This document shows, piece by piece, positions 43,945 through 55,059 of a stretch of 64,000 bases of DNA. The notes under the pieces were generated by a model, which did not search any database, was not told the origin of the DNA, and was given only the letters and a program-made list of their open reading frames with translations. This DNA comes from Balaenoptera acutorostrata (Eukaryota > Chordata > Mammalia > Artiodactyla > Balaenopteridae). The stretch lies in NCBI RefSeq assembly GCF_949987535.1, contig NC_080067.1, positions 4,526,001 through 4,590,000 of the forward strand, read 5' to 3'. Each line of letters begins with the position of its first letter. Positions within the stretch are counted from its first letter, which is position 1. Position numbers and translations under genes: made by a program.

Positions 43945-44205
43945 TGAGGGTTCGATCCCTGGTCGGGGAACTAAGATCTAACATGCCGCCGGGCAACTAA
44001 GCCCGCTCGCGCCACAACTGGAGAGAGGAAACCCCCAGGCCACAACCAGAGAGAAGCCCGAACGCGGCAACAAAGAGACCACGTGCGATAACGAAAGATC
44101 CTGCATGCCTCAGCGAAGATCCCGTGTGCCCCAACTAAGACCTGACGCAGCCAAAGAAAGAAGGAAAATAAATAAATTAAATAAATAAATATTTTTAAGA
44201 AACCC
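43945..44205 (+). mobile_element. 5'-truncated CHR-type SINE
   Basis: Begins near the B box (gggttcgatccctgg) with the A-box head missing. The body 'caactaagcccgctcgcgcc' and 'cagccaaagaaagaagg' and an (AAAT)n tail are present. The body is a variant with repeated 'aagatcc...ccaactaagacc' phrases. TSD not resolved. Confidence 0.85.
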
Positions 44206-44280
44206 CTAACTTTGCCCCAGTGATCTGAGATGTCACTTTGATCATATCCAGATTTCTGCATTTTGTTGGGCATATTTCTG

Positions 44281-44441
44281 GACTTCCCTGGAGCTCCCTG
44301 TGGAATAGATTCTTGTTGGTTATCTATCTTAATTATAACAGTGTGTGTATGTTAATCCCAAGCTCCTAATTTATCCCTCCTCTCCCCCCATGTTTCCCCT
44401 TTGGTCACCATAAGTTTGTTTTTGAAATCTGTGAGAGCTTG
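44281..44441 (-). mobile_element. Small L1 3'-UTR fragment
   Basis: 'tcttgttggttatctatctt', 'gttaatcccaagctcctaat' and 'ggtcaccataagtttgtttt' are reverse-complement L1 3' UTR lying inside the older L1. Confidence 0.7.
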
Positions 44442-44574
44442 TTGATATTTTTATTGGGATCCCATTACACTGATAAATTCACTTTGAACTGGTATATTGA
44501 TGATGCTGAGATGTCCTAACCAAGAACAAGGGATGTTTTTGTATTTGCTCGTCTCCTTTTGGACAGCCGATTCT

Positions 44575-45669
44575 TTTTTTTTTTTTAACATCTTTATTGA
44601 AGTATAATTGCTTTACAGTGGTGTGTTAGTTGCTGCTGTATAACAAAGTGAGTCAGCTATACATATACATATATCCCCATATCTCCTCCCTCTTGCGTCT
44701 CACTCCCACCCTCCCATTCCCACCCCTCTAGGTGGTCACAAAACACCGAGCTGATCTCCCTGTGCTATGCGGCTGCTTCCCACTAGCTATCTATTTTACA
44801 TTTGGTAGTGTATATATGTCCATGCCACTCTCTCACTTCGTCCCAGCTTACCCTTCCCCCTCCCTGTGTCCTCAAGTTCATTCTCTACGTCTGAGTCTCA
44901 ATTCCTGTCCTATCTCTAGGTTCATCAGAACCATTTTTTTTTTTAGATTCCATATATATGTGTTAGCATACGGTATTTGTTTTTCTCTTTCTGACTTACT
45001 TCACTCTGTATGACAGATTCTAGGTCCATCCACCTCACTACAAATAACTCAATTTTGTTTCTTTTTATGGCTGAGTAATATTCCATTGTATATATGTGCC
45101 GTATCTTCTTTATCCATTCATCTGTTGATGGACACTTAGACTGCTTCCATGTCCTGGCTATTGTAAATAGAGCTGCAATGAACATTTTGGTACATGATTC
45201 TTTTTGAATTATGGTTTTCTCAGGGTATATGCCTAGTAGTGGGATTGCTGGGTCGTATGATAGTTCTATTTTTAGTTTTTTAAGGAACCTCCATACTGTC
45301 CTCCATAGTGGCTGTATCAATTTACATTCCCACCAACAGTGCAAGAGGGTTCCCTTTTCTCCACACCCTCTCCAGCATTTACTGTTTGTAGATTTTTTGA
45401 TGATGGCCATTCTGACTGGTGTGATGTGATACCTCATTGCAGTTTTGATTTGCATTTCTCTAATGATTAGTGATATTGGGCATCCTTTCATGTGTTTGTT
45501 GGCAATCTGTATATCTTCTTTGGAGAAATGTCTATTTAGTTCTTCTGCCCATTTTTGGATTGGGTTGTTTAATTTTTTGATATTGAGCTGCCTGAGCTGC
45601 TTATAAATTTTGGAGATTAATCCTTTGTCAGTTGCTTCATTTGCAAATATTTTCTTCCATTCTGAGGGT
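44575..45669 (-). mobile_element. 5'-truncated young L1
   Basis: Reverse-complement 3' UTR and ORF2 C-terminus. A 15-bp TSD with one mismatch, tggacagccgattct (44560-44574) and tggacagcccattct (45670-45684), flanks it. Minus-strand frame 44943-45491 (182 codons) keeps the ORF2 C-terminal Cys-rich motif [18 protein letters not shown]. That frame stays open to the normal ORF2 stop. Confidence 0.95.
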
Positions 45670-45720
45670 TGGACAGCCCATTCTTATTCAAAGTGAATAA
45701 GGCTGTTAAGTACCCTTTAA

Positions 45721-46094
45721 TTTTTTTCTGGTATACTTCAATTTAAAATATATGATGGACTGAAGAAGACATATAAATGATGGTGGGAAAGGGAAAATAA
45801 TACTTTTGAATACCTTCGAGATGCCACAATGCTGTGCAAAGTGTTATTTAATTCTCAAAACAATCATGACGTTATTGACTTTCTACCCTTTGGGGGTGCG
45901 GGGAGTACTCTTTCAAAGAGCTTGCCTTACTTCCCTAAGAAGAGTTAATGAATAGCAAGCGTGAGACTCAGATCCTGTTCTGTGTGCCATCAATGCATAT
46001 TACCTTTAAGTTCTCTACCTGTTAAAAACCAGCATTGCATCATGCTTATTGCATCAAAGGTATACGTTGTATACACTGTCTTATTTGATTTTTA
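45721..46094. other. No certain feature
   Basis: Possibly old MIR-like sequence around 45840-45960 but too diverged to assert. Confidence 0.35.
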
Positions 46095-46235
46095 GAAGTA
46101 CCTGTGAAGTAAGTAAGGCATGGACTATTGTTACAGTAATTGTGCAGATAACGAAACTGAGGTTCAAGGGAGGTTAAGTGTCTCTAGATTATGGTTAGTA
46201 AGTGTCAGAGTTGATTCTAGAGTGTATGACCACTA
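46095..46235 (-). mobile_element. MIR fragment
   Basis: 'gtgcagataacgaaactgag', 'gttcaagggaggttaagtgt' and 'gttagtaagtgtcagagttg' in reverse-complement MIR order. Confidence 0.7.
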
Positions 46236-46504
46236 ACCTTGTTCTTTCTAGGATACCACACCCAGCCTAAAAATTCAAAGCAAAACAATGATACCTCTTC
46301 CTACCAATCTTAGACATGGAAGATTTACACGTGAATTCTTTGAGGTAGAATAGCAGTGCACTCCACATTTGCCCCATGGTGGGTGGAAGCCTTCCTTTGT
46401 TCATTGTGGGTCAGTAGGTAGCAGGCACTTCCCCTGTCACTCTTATTTGTGTTTCTATTGTCACTAGCTGTCTTACCAACAACATATGAGAACTGGACTT
46501 GAAT

Positions 46505-46625
46505 CAGTGGATCTCAACCTTTTCTGTGCACTGGAATCATCATGAAGCTTCAAAAATACAGATATCTGGATCGTTCCCCCAGAGATGATTATTTAATTGG
46601 TCCAGGGTATTGTTACCAATTGGTT
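46505..46625. mobile_element. hAT-Charlie MITE fragment
   Basis: 'cagtggatctcaaccttttc', 'gcactggaatcatcatgaag', 'aaaaatacagatatctggat' and 'tatttaattggtccagggta' follow MER5/MER20-like order. 3' side lost. Confidence 0.65.
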
Positions 46626-46774
46626 GACTGGACCTGAGCTGGGGTCCTAGCCCAGCCCGAGACCCCTTGTCTTGGCCAGGGAGGTTTTCTTTTTTCCGAT
46701 TGGCTTCGCACAGCCAATAACAAAACTGATGCTGAGATTGGAACGGCACAAGCTTTATTCAATGGCCAAGATTT

Positions 46775-47045
46775 CTTGTTCTGTAGTAGTTAAGAGCACA
46801 GACTCTGGAATTAGCTGCTTTTCCCTTACAATAGTTGGATCTTAGGTAAATTACTCAATCTCTTTAATCTGTAACTTCCTCATCTATGAAATAGGCACAG
46901 GTATGTGCACATAACTTCATAGAGCTGATGGGCACAATTACTTCATAGAGTTTTTGTAAAGAAAATATATGATAAATGATTAAAGCACTCAACACATAGG
47001 CATGCTCACAGTTAGTGCTCATAAATGTCAGCTATTATGTTCTCT
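46775..47045 (+). mobile_element. MIR, nearly complete
   Basis: 'tagtagttaagagcacagac', 'ggatcttaggtaaattactc', 'tgtaacttcctcatctatga', 'gattaaagcactcaacacat' and 'cataaatgtcagctattatg'. Contains a local duplication of 'acttcatagag' (46914 and 46939). Confidence 0.88.
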
Positions 47046-47587
47046 CTGACTATCTGGTTTCTCCTTGAAATGCTGATTTTTGAAGGAAGGGGAGTGTATC
47101 CCAAATTAGAGGATAAATCATGAGATTTTATCTGGCCTATAGCATACCTAGAGCCAGGCTGCATTGACAATGGGAGAGAAATATTTTTTGTTCCCCAGCT
47201 TTCTCCTTTCCTTTACCACCCACAGGATCTCGGCTCATTTTTATGCACTCCCATGTGCTTATTGTTTCTTGGCCATTGTTGGAAGAATGAGAGAAAAATA
47301 TGGACTTTGAAAAGTCTGGGATAGCTTTGAAATCACAGATTTTGTGTAACCAAACTCTTCTTCCTCCCTCCCTCCCTTCCTTCCTTCCTTTCTTCTTTCA
47401 CATTAATTAAGAACCAGACTCATTTAGGACTCAGTAAACGCTTATTGAATTAAGACATTCGACTTCGGGTTTACAGGAACTTAAAAAATTAAAAGATAGG
47501 GCTTGCATCTTGAGAAGCTCATCATTTTCAAATTTTGGGACGGGGCCACTCCTTGGATAGAGATTATAATTCTTCACTGAAGTCTGA
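47046..47587. other. No recognised feature
   Basis: Contains a (TTCC)n-like pyrimidine tract at about 47360-47397. Otherwise nothing named. Confidence 0.4.
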
Positions 47588-47731
47588 TAGTGGTTCTCAG
47601 CCTTTGCTGTGCACCAGAAATTACCTGGAGGGCTTGTTAAAACACAGATTACTGGGCCCACCTCCAATTTCTGATTCAGTAGGTCTGGTGTGGGGCCCAA
47701 GCATTTGCATTTCTAGCAAGTTCCCAGGTTC
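47588..47731. mobile_element. hAT-Charlie MITE (MER5A-like)
   Basis: 'tagtggttctcagcctttgc', 'acctggagggcttgttaaaa', 'ttctgattcagtaggtctgg' and 'gcatttgcatttctagcaag' match the MER5A layout. The right terminus is missing. Confidence 0.85.
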
Positions 47732-48224
47732 CCACTTTCCCCCTCCATTGTCATCAGACAATATGGTGCAACACAGGCAGCTTCCGGAAACAGTGTTGCT
47801 GGGTGCTGGTGGTGAAGTGTGTTGGGGGCATGTCTGAATGGTTCTTGTGTCTGTGAAGCCCCTGACTGAGCTAAGGGGGAACAGTGGAGATGAGTCAGAT
47901 CTGTCCCCTTGTTCAGAACTACCATGCTCTTCTGGCTCCAATGGTGCAAAGAGCCATGACTGTATTTTGCATGAGAGCTCACCACAGCTGCATTTAATGG
48001 CAATATCTCTAGCGTGTGACACATCATTCAATCTAAAGCAGTTGTTAATACATTTTTTTTGGATGGGCCTGTTTCCACAGGTACTTGGAAGAAGGCATTC
48101 CAGGTACTGTAGGGAAACAACTTACCACCTTTAGCCTCCTATTGAAAATAAAATGCCCTCAGAAGACGTTAATTTGACAGTGGTGAAATAGGCAAAATCT
48201 TTAAGGACCAGTCCTTTATTAGAG
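47732..48224. other. No recognised feature
   Basis: Overlapping frames of 98-136 codons on both strands (47621-48134) arise from stop-poor composition. No protein similarity recognised. Confidence 0.35.
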
Positions 48225-48790
48225 GCCAAACCATTTACGTGCAGATGACGTTAAGGTCGGTATCTCATGCCCAGATTGCTCTGAGCTCTACAGGTTTCCC
48301 TTTGAATTTTCCACATGTGCTTCAAACTCATCATGGTCTGCCCAGAACTCACCCTCTCTCTTCCCAAGCTTCCTGCTCTACCTCTACTTTCTATTTTGGT
48401 GACTTGCATCACCACCTAACCAGCTTCCCAAGCCAGAATCCTCCCACATCCTCCACTTTCTAGGTCATGCAGAATCTTAACACATTTGGTTGCTGTTTCT
48501 TTTCTCCACCTCTCAGCTGTTGCCTCTGCCAGGCCTTCACTTGTCTGGTGCATCATGGTGACCTCCCAGCTGGTCTCCTGCCCCTCGTTTGGTCCCACGG
48601 TAAGTTCATCTCCACAAAGCTGCTAAAGGACTCTTAAAAATCCCATTGGATTTCAGCACTCCTTTCCTCCACATGGCTTTCAGGATGAAATTAAAATTTC
48701 TCAGCAGGAACAGGCCCTTCAAGAATTTGCCTTGGTTTGACTCTCTTCCTTGGAGCTCACTGCTTTCCATTTCATGTCATTTATGCTTGT
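48225..48790 (+). mobile_element. L2 LINE fragment
   Basis: 'gtgcttcaaactcatcatgg', 'tgcatcaccacctaaccagc', 'caagccagaatcctcccaca', 'gacctcccagctggtctcct' and 'ggatgaaattaaaatttctc' follow L2 ORF2/3' order. Confidence 0.75.
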
Positions 48791-48987
48791 CATAGAGAAC
48801 CAACTGATGGTCAATGAAGGCATTCTTGTATTTTGAATCTTAATACAAAAAACTTTTATTTTGAAATAATTTCAAACTTAGAGAAAAATTGCAAAACCAG
48901 TACAAAAAAAATCCTGTATATTCCTCACCTAGATTTGCCATTTGTTAACATTTTTGACATTTGTTTCATCATTCTTCCTACCATCCA

Positions 48988-49018
48988 TCATCTATCTATC
49001 TATCTACCTACCATCTAC

Positions 49019-49048
<30 letters not shown>
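48988..49048. repeat. (ATCT)n microsatellite
   Basis: Imperfect ATCT/ACCT repeat of about 60 bp. A short continuation, atctacctatcta, reappears at 49481-49493 on the far side of the inserted block. Confidence 0.95.
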
Positions 49049-49050
<2 letters not shown>

Positions 49051-49480
49051 TTTTAATGCTTCAATCAGGATACCGTTATTGAATAAAATACTATTGAGTT
49101 TGTTTCTCTTATTAATTTCAGTCAATGCATTTGTAAGCCACCACTTATAAATCAACATCTTTCCGGGACAAAATAAATGAAATGATACACAGATACACAG
49201 GTTATTCCAAATAATGTATTTGTGAATTTTCATAAGACCAAAAAAAAAAAAAAAAAACAACTCAAACCTCCACCCTAAACTATCATTAAGCCCACATAGA
49301 CATGTATTTCTTGCACTAATATCATTATTAAGAAAGATCAAATGGTTCATAAACCCCCAGGTAGCATGATTAAAAATATGATATACAGGTTATCATAAAA
49401 GACTTGATTTAATTGAAGAAAAAAGATCTCTGACTCAGTATCTTTTTTGTTCCATATTTTCAGTTTTAACAATTTATCTT
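49049..49480. other. Unexplained block splitting a microsatellite
   Basis: About 430 bp of AT-rich DNA with an internal A run (49236-49258), not recognised as any repeat. atctacctatcta occurs on both sides (49013-49025 and 49481-49493), so it looks inserted into the ATCT tract of an old L1. Confidence 0.55.
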
Positions 49481-49652
49481 ATCTACCTATCTACATAGTG
49501 TTATGTGTTTTCTGAACCATGTGAGAGTAAATCATAGACATTATGCCCTTTTAATCGAGTATGTATTTCCTAAGAACAAAGGCATTCACTTAGACAAACA
49601 CAGGGCAGTTATCAAACTCAAAATATTTAACATCAATAAAATAGTATTACCC

Positions 49653-50020
49653 GGGCTTCCCTTGTGGTGCATTGGTTAAGAATCCGACTGCCAATGCAGG
49701 GGACATGGGTTCGAGCCTTGGTCCAGGAGGATCCTACACGCCACAGAGCAACAAAGCCTGTGTGTGTGCCACAACTACTGAGCCTGCGCTCTAGAGCCCG
49801 TGAGCCACAACTACCGAACCCGTGTGCCACAACTACTGAAGCCCGTGTGCCTAGAGCCTGTGCTCTGCAACAAGAGAAGCCACCACAATGAGAAGCCTGC
49901 ACACCTCAACAAAGAGTAGCCCCCGCTTGCCACAACTAGAGAAAGCCCGCACGCAGCAATGAAGGCCCAGCACAGCCAAAAATAAATAAATTAAATAAAT
50001 AAATTTTTTTAAAATTAGAA
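49653..50020 (+). mobile_element. CHR-type SINE, long-body variant
   Basis: Head cgggcttcccttgtggtgca, B box gggttcgagccttgg. The body contains extra 'ccacaactac(t/c)ga' units, making it about 365 bp. A 14-bp TSD aaaatagtattacc (49639-49652 and about 50022-50035) flanks it. Confidence 0.93.
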
Positions 50021-50139
50021 AAAATAGTATTACCTAATCTACAGCCCTTATTCAAATTTCGCCAGTTTTTATAGCACATATTTGTTGTTCTCTGTGCTCC
50101 CTCCTTGCGTGTAATTGCCACGTGCCTGGATCTCTAATG

Positions 50140-50490
50140 TGGACGGTCAGTTTTTTATGCCTTTGTGGCTTCTCCTACTCTCTTCTATCTGCCTAGAATA
50201 CTCTTTCCCTCTACTTCGTCCAACTAATTCTGACTTCTTCAGAACTAGCGCTTACAAGCATTTGGCCACACACATTTTAATCAGACTTCCCAATCTGATG
50301 TTCCCAAATCGCCTCTCCTGCTGTGCTGTGTAAAAACTTTCCTTCTTGCATGAATCATACGGCTTTTCTTATTTGATTTGTAAGCCACTCAAGGGTGAGG
50401 ATAGGCTTTGTTCCCCCTTTTTATCACCAGTACCCAGCAAAGTGTTCAACACAAAGTTTGTGCTCTGTATGTGTATTTTTAATATTTTAG
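50140..50490 (+). mobile_element. L2 LINE 3' fragment
   Basis: 'ctatctgcctagaatactct', 'ttgatttgtaagccactcaa', 'gggtgaggataggctttgtt' and 'caccagtacccagcaaagtg' follow the L2 3' terminal order, diverged. Confidence 0.6.
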
Positions 50491-50559
50491 TAGGTGCTGC
50501 TCCTTGAACGAGTTTTTAACATTTAGGGTCAGTACCCCTGAGAGCCAAAGAGCTTCTCA

Positions 50560-51620
50560 GATGATACAGGTGTGGGGAAATGGGCTGGTAAGAGTGTGAA
50601 TTGCTTTCGCCTACTGGGAAGGTAATCTGGCAGTATCTAACACAATTACAAATTTAAAGAACTTTAACATTCTTCATCTGGTTTTGGGGGGTACATCCTG
50701 GGATGAAAGAAGTCCCAGGACAAAAAGACATGAGTTCAAGGAAGTTTACTGAAGTGTCATCTATTGCCATGAAAATAATACCGGAAACAATTGAAATGTT
50801 CATCAGAGGAAGGACAGTTGAATGCATGATGGAATATTCATGTCATTAAAAAGGAATGAATATTGTAGCACATCCATATAATAAAATGGAATGAAGGCAG
50901 AGCAATTATGCTGGACCAAAGGAGCCAAACGCGAAAAGGGTCAAACTTTCTGACTTGTTGGTAGGAAATTGTGAAACAGGCAAACGCAGACCGATGGTTG
51001 ATCGGGATGGGGTTGGATTAAGAAAGGTTTGACTAGGAAGGGGCACAAGGACATGTTCTGTATCTTGATTGGGAGGTTAGTTCCATGGGTGGTAAATGCT
51101 CCTATCAAAACTGATTGAACTGTACACTTAAGGCCTGTGTCTTAATAATATTATTAATAAGAAGAAAATATGCATAGGCCTGGAGCTAACTGCTCTATTT
51201 TGGGGGCTATATCTTACTGTGAAAAATGTTCATGTGCATAAGGATATGCACACAAGGAAGTTTGTCATAATAGTATTTACTACAGTAAAACAGCAAAAAG
51301 AACACCCAGCTTGGAAACATCCTAAATGTTCATCTCTAGAGGATTAGTTAAAGATATTTTGATAGATGTATCATAGAAAATGATGTAACTACTTAAAAGA
51401 ATAAAGTCCAGTCTAAGGTGTTGATCTGGAGGGATGTGCATGAGATATTTTTTAAGTGATCAAATACAAATTGTCGAATATAGTGTGTAAATATTATTTT
51501 TATAAAAAGTAGGGAAATTGTTTCTTATAATTATAAATGTTTGTATAGCATATGGATAGAGGTGTGAAAGAATCCACACCAAACTTAACACAGAGAATCT
51601 AGTGAGTACATATTTCTACC
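50560..51620 (+). mobile_element. Old L1 3' fragments
   Basis: 'taagagtgtgaattgctttc', 'ggacagttgaatgcatgatggaatattcatg' and 'tgttctgtatcttgattggg...attgaactgtacac' mark one L1M 3' end (to about 51165). A second old L1 stretch ('cttggaaacatcctaaatgt', 'gataaaaagtaggg'-like region) follows to about 51600. Confidence 0.65.
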
Positions 51621-52194
51621 GCTTGTATTACTGTTATAATTTGAAAAAACACTAAAATGATTCAGTCACAAACATTCAAGCAAGGAAACAGCAGTAAATA
51701 GATCTGAAACAGAACTAGTTGGGAAATTACAATTATTATTGGACTGAAGACTTAGTTCATATTTGGTTCAATTCCAATGGTCATTCCATCCCAGCTGTCC
51801 TTTGCCTTTTTTGTCCTTTGTCTAATTGTCTTTTGTTGACTAACACTGTTGAATGAGTAATATGAATAAGTGATATCAAGAGCTGCTGAAAAAAAACCAG
51901 ATGGAGAACATTACATTGCAAAGCACATGGATGAATCAGCAGCTTAATACTGGTGGGCCACCAATTTAACAAATGTGAGAACTTTTGGCAAATATGATTT
52001 CTGTTGTGGAAATGAGTCAGAGATGTTTTCATGTGTCTTGTATTTATTTGGCCAAACCTTTTTTTCTGAGGGAGGCACAATTAGGATGTACACAGAATGG
52101 ACAAAATGGAAACAAATTTGCTTGTGGTCAGGCTTGCCCTTCTGGCTAAACCAGTCCACAGACCATCACACCCAAGCCTCTCTCTGTTTCTCTG
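51621..52194. other. No recognised feature
   Basis: No gene or repeat recognised. The 99-codon minus frame (51781-52080) has no similarity I can name. Confidence 0.4.
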
Positions 52195-52440
52195 GAGGCA
52201 GTGTGCTATAGGAGAAAGAGAATTAAAAAGAAAAGGAAAAGAAAAAGCTCAGGCTTTAGGACCGGAGAGCCAGGGGTTTGAATAATGGCTTCTCCACTTA
52301 AGAGCGAAACTATCGGCATGTATGTAACTTCTCTGAGCTTCCCTTTCCTTATCAGAGATGATTGTGAGGTTTGCTGTATTTAAAAAAACAGCACAGTGCC
52401 TGGCATGTATTAGGTTCTTGAGCATATTAATGAATTTCCT
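52195..52440 (+). mobile_element. MIR fragment
   Basis: 'ggggtttgaataatggcttc', 'gtaacttctctgagcttccc' and 'cagtgcctggcatgtattag' in MIR order. An A/G-rich insertion (52216-52250) lies near the 5' side. Confidence 0.75.
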
Positions 52441-53887
52441 TTCTACTCGTGATGTCATATGTATTCGTGCCCAACAACATCCTGGTATTTTTCTTTTGGC
52501 AATTCTGATGTTAGGAGTGAAAGTAGCTCAGAACAAAGGGATGTTTGAGTCACCTAGACAACTTGCCATATTTCACCTGCATTTGACATCACTACTTCTC
52601 TCAATAAATTTGCAACTTCCCCTCGTGAAGCTGGCTTTCCTCTGCCCTCATTTCCACCTTTTGGTCTTGAGCTGTGTAGTTTTAGCAGGGTCGGATCCTT
52701 AAGTCTGCATTTGTGATAAAGGAGACTGAAGCTTATACTAAAGTGGCTTTCTCTCTGTGTGTTGAGTCTGCCTGACTGATAACAGACCAGAAACAGCAAG
52801 TGGCCTTTGAAATTGAAACATTGACTGAGGTGGAGAAAATGAAAGGATCTTAGGATTTTTGATCAAAGGATGATACCTTCCAACCTGGAAAAGGGGACTA
52901 TTCTGCCTGCCAAGGCCTCTGATACTGTGTTACCTACTTACCCCAGGGAAGAAGATTCAATATCATAGCTATTATATTGCTCCATAGTTTTAAAATATAT
53001 TTATAGAGATACATTTCCTCAGTCATTTTGCTTTATTTTCCCAGCTCCTATCTTTCAATCTGGCCTCTAGGCAAACTGCCCTGTGATTCTTATCTACATG
53101 ATGTTGAAACAATTCTCTGGGTCCTTGGTCCTTCATGAACATTCATTCACTACTAAAGAGATGGCAAACTTTAGATAAAGGAAGGGCATTAACTAGAAAG
53201 AAGGATGACACATTGAACAGTGCGTATTGAGTGGAATGATTTTTGGTGTCATTCCACAGGACGTGGTTTCATGTTTTCAATAAAACTAGCTGAGAGAGAC
53301 GTATAGGAGTGGAAAGGGCAAAGGCAGTGCCCCAGAGTCCAAGGTCAGTGAGTTTGCCACGGGTGTCCGGAATGAGGAGAAAGGGGCCATAGGCGGTAGA
53401 CTGGAGAGGAGATGGTACCTAACTGAGAATTGGGGACATCATGACTGGAAATTAGGCAAAAGGTGGACAGAAGGGAGACAAGCTGGAATGAATCCAAAAT
53501 TAGTTCCCAAAATTGAACTTAATTAATTCGATTAATTAGAGCAAAATCTATACTCTATCATAGGCAGACTAAAGCATTTTGCGGAGGAGATGTGAAGTCC
53601 TTATTGATGTCAGATTGTGCCGGTTGCCGGTCAACTGATCATGAATGCTGACTCCGTTTGTACCCAGTGTGTGTACACGTACACAAAGGTACACACTCCT
53701 ATAGGTTTTTGTTGTCTTATTTCCATATAGACCTGGCTTCTGCTGGTCAGTTCTATTATTTGTTTCTCAACAACTACTCAAGATAGATCCCATACCACAG
53801 GTATTCTAGATTTTTCCCTCTTCTTAAATACTTAGCTCCATCCATATCCTCAATTCTTTGTCACTCCTCCTACCAATGGCTTTTTAG
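52441..53887. other. No recognised feature
   Basis: Nearly 1.5 kb without identifiable repeat or exon. Candidate unique non-coding DNA. Confidence 0.4.
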
Positions 53888-54006
53888 TCCTGCACTGTCC
53901 AGGTTGGTGGTTACTAGCCATGTGTGGCTATTGAGCACTTGAAATGTGGCTGGTCCAAATTAACATGTGCTATGAGTTTAAAATACACAGTAAATTTCAA
54001 AGACTT

Positions 54007-54131
54007 GGGAATCTCCTGGCAGTCCAGTGGTTGGGACTCCACGCTTTCACTGCTGAGGGTGCAGGTTCAACCCCTGGTCAGGGAACTAAGATCCCGCAAG
54101 CCACTTGGCTTGGCTAAATTTAAAAAAAAAA
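54007..54131 (+). mobile_element. CHR-type SINE, short form, nested
   Basis: 'gggaatctcctggcagtcca', 'ggttcaacccctggtcaggg', a short end and an A tail. Degenerate TSD (caaagactt at 53998-54006 and ccaagactt at 54135-54143). Confidence 0.88.
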
Positions 54132-54162
54132 TCTCCAAGACTTAGTATGCAAAAAGGAATGT

Positions 54163-54512
54163 GGGGCTTCCCTGGTAGCTCAGTGGTTGAGAACCCGGCT
54201 GCCAATGCAGGGGACACGGGTTTGAGCCCTGGTCCAGGAAGATCCCACGTGCCGCGGAGCAACTAAGCCTGTGTGCCACAACTACTGAGCCTGTGCTCTA
54301 GAGCCTGTGAGCCACAACTACTGAGCCCGCATGCTGCAACTACTGAAGCCAGCATGCCTAGAGCCCATGCTCTGCAATGAAGAGAAGCCACTGCAATGAG
54401 AAGCCCGCGCACCGCAGCAAAGAGTGGCCCTGGCTCGCCGCAACTAGAGAAAGCCCATCCACAGCAATGAAGACCCAACGCAGCCAAAAATAAATAAATA
54501 AATTTATTTAAA
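54163..54512 (+). mobile_element. CHR-type SINE, long-body variant, nested
   Basis: Head ggggcttccctggtagctca, body with several 'ccacaactactgagcc' units and an (AAAT)n tail. TSD aaaaaggaatgt (54151-54162 and 54513-54524). Same long-body layout as 49653-50020. Confidence 0.94.
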
Positions 54513-54657
54513 AAAAAGGAATGTAAAATATCTCAGCAATTGATATACTATTGTTAAAAACATACAGTAACATTGATTATAGTATTGAAATTATAATATC
54601 TTGGATAAATTGAGTTTAATTAAAACAGTTTTACCTATTTTTCTTTTTTATCTTTTA

Positions 54658-54836
54658 AAGGGTTATTGAAGTATAGTCGATTTACAATGTTGTGTTAATT
54701 TCTACTGTACCGCAAAATTATTCAGTCATACATATACATATATATATATTCTTTTTCATATTCTTTTCCATTATGGTTTATCATAGGATATTGAATATAG
54801 TTCCCCATGCTATCCAGTAGGACCTTGCTGTTTATC
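54658..54836 (-). mobile_element. L1 3'-end fragment, nested
   Basis: 'ttattgaagtatagtcgatt', 'cattatggtttatcatagga' and 'ccagtaggaccttgctgttt'. It is flanked by similar T-rich sequences (about 54644-54657 and 54837-54850). Confidence 0.85.
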
Positions 54837-55059
54837 CTTTTTATTTTTTAACTGTGGAGACCAGACAGTTGAAAGTCAGATATGTGGCTTGCATTTATGG
54901 CTCACATTATAGTTCTTCTAAACAACACTTCTTTAGGACTTCTTACCTCTTCCTTTATGAAAAAAATTGTCACTGTCCAGGGCGAGTTGCCAGATGGCTT
55001 CCCCTTGTCTGATGGGGACCTGCCATCAGTCTATCTCTGTCCTTTCCTAGACAGCATTG

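Larger units (their letters stand above)
40966..45720 (-). mobile_element. Long old L1 fragment with later insertions
   Basis: Starts 'aacttttatttggaaataat' and 'ttcatctattgttaacattt', continues through 'caaaactatacagaaagata' and 'tttgcaactgcaaatactgt' to 'gccatgcaaacattctttat' and 'attgggatcccattacactg'. These are successive parts of an old L1 3' UTR/ORF2 in reverse orientation. ORF2 is fully decayed. Younger insertions at 43945, 44281 and 44575 break it. Confidence 0.75.
48836..50075 (-). mobile_element. Old L1 3' end, interrupted
   Basis: Outer parts 48836-48985 ('cttttattttgaaataattt', 'gatttgccatttgttaacat') and 49495-50075 ('gttttctgaaccatgtgaga', 'atttcctaagaacaaaggca', 'ttattcaaatttcgccagtt') are contiguous in L1 consensus. 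Between them are an ATCT repeat and an unexplained block. A SINE sits at 49653. Confidence 0.75.
53888..54925. mobile_element. Old DNA transposon with three nested insertions
   Basis: 'cctgcactgtccaggttggt', 'gtggctattgagcacttgaa' and 'ttaaaatacacagtaaattt' are interrupted by SINE 54007, resume as 'agacttagtatgcaaaaagg', are interrupted by SINE 54163, resume as 'aaaatatctcagcaattgat', are interrupted by L1 54658, and finish with 'atatgtggcttgcatttatg'. Related to the MITEs at 5660 and 6245. Confidence 0.75.

Noticed and set aside
47621..48134. Opposing frames of 98-136 codons
   Set aside because: Overlapping frames on both strands with no similarity, partly over a MER5A-like element. Consistent with chance.
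48988..49048. Regularly repeated units that could suggest a CRISPR-like array
   Set aside because: A tetranucleotide microsatellite with no spacers, in vertebrate DNA.
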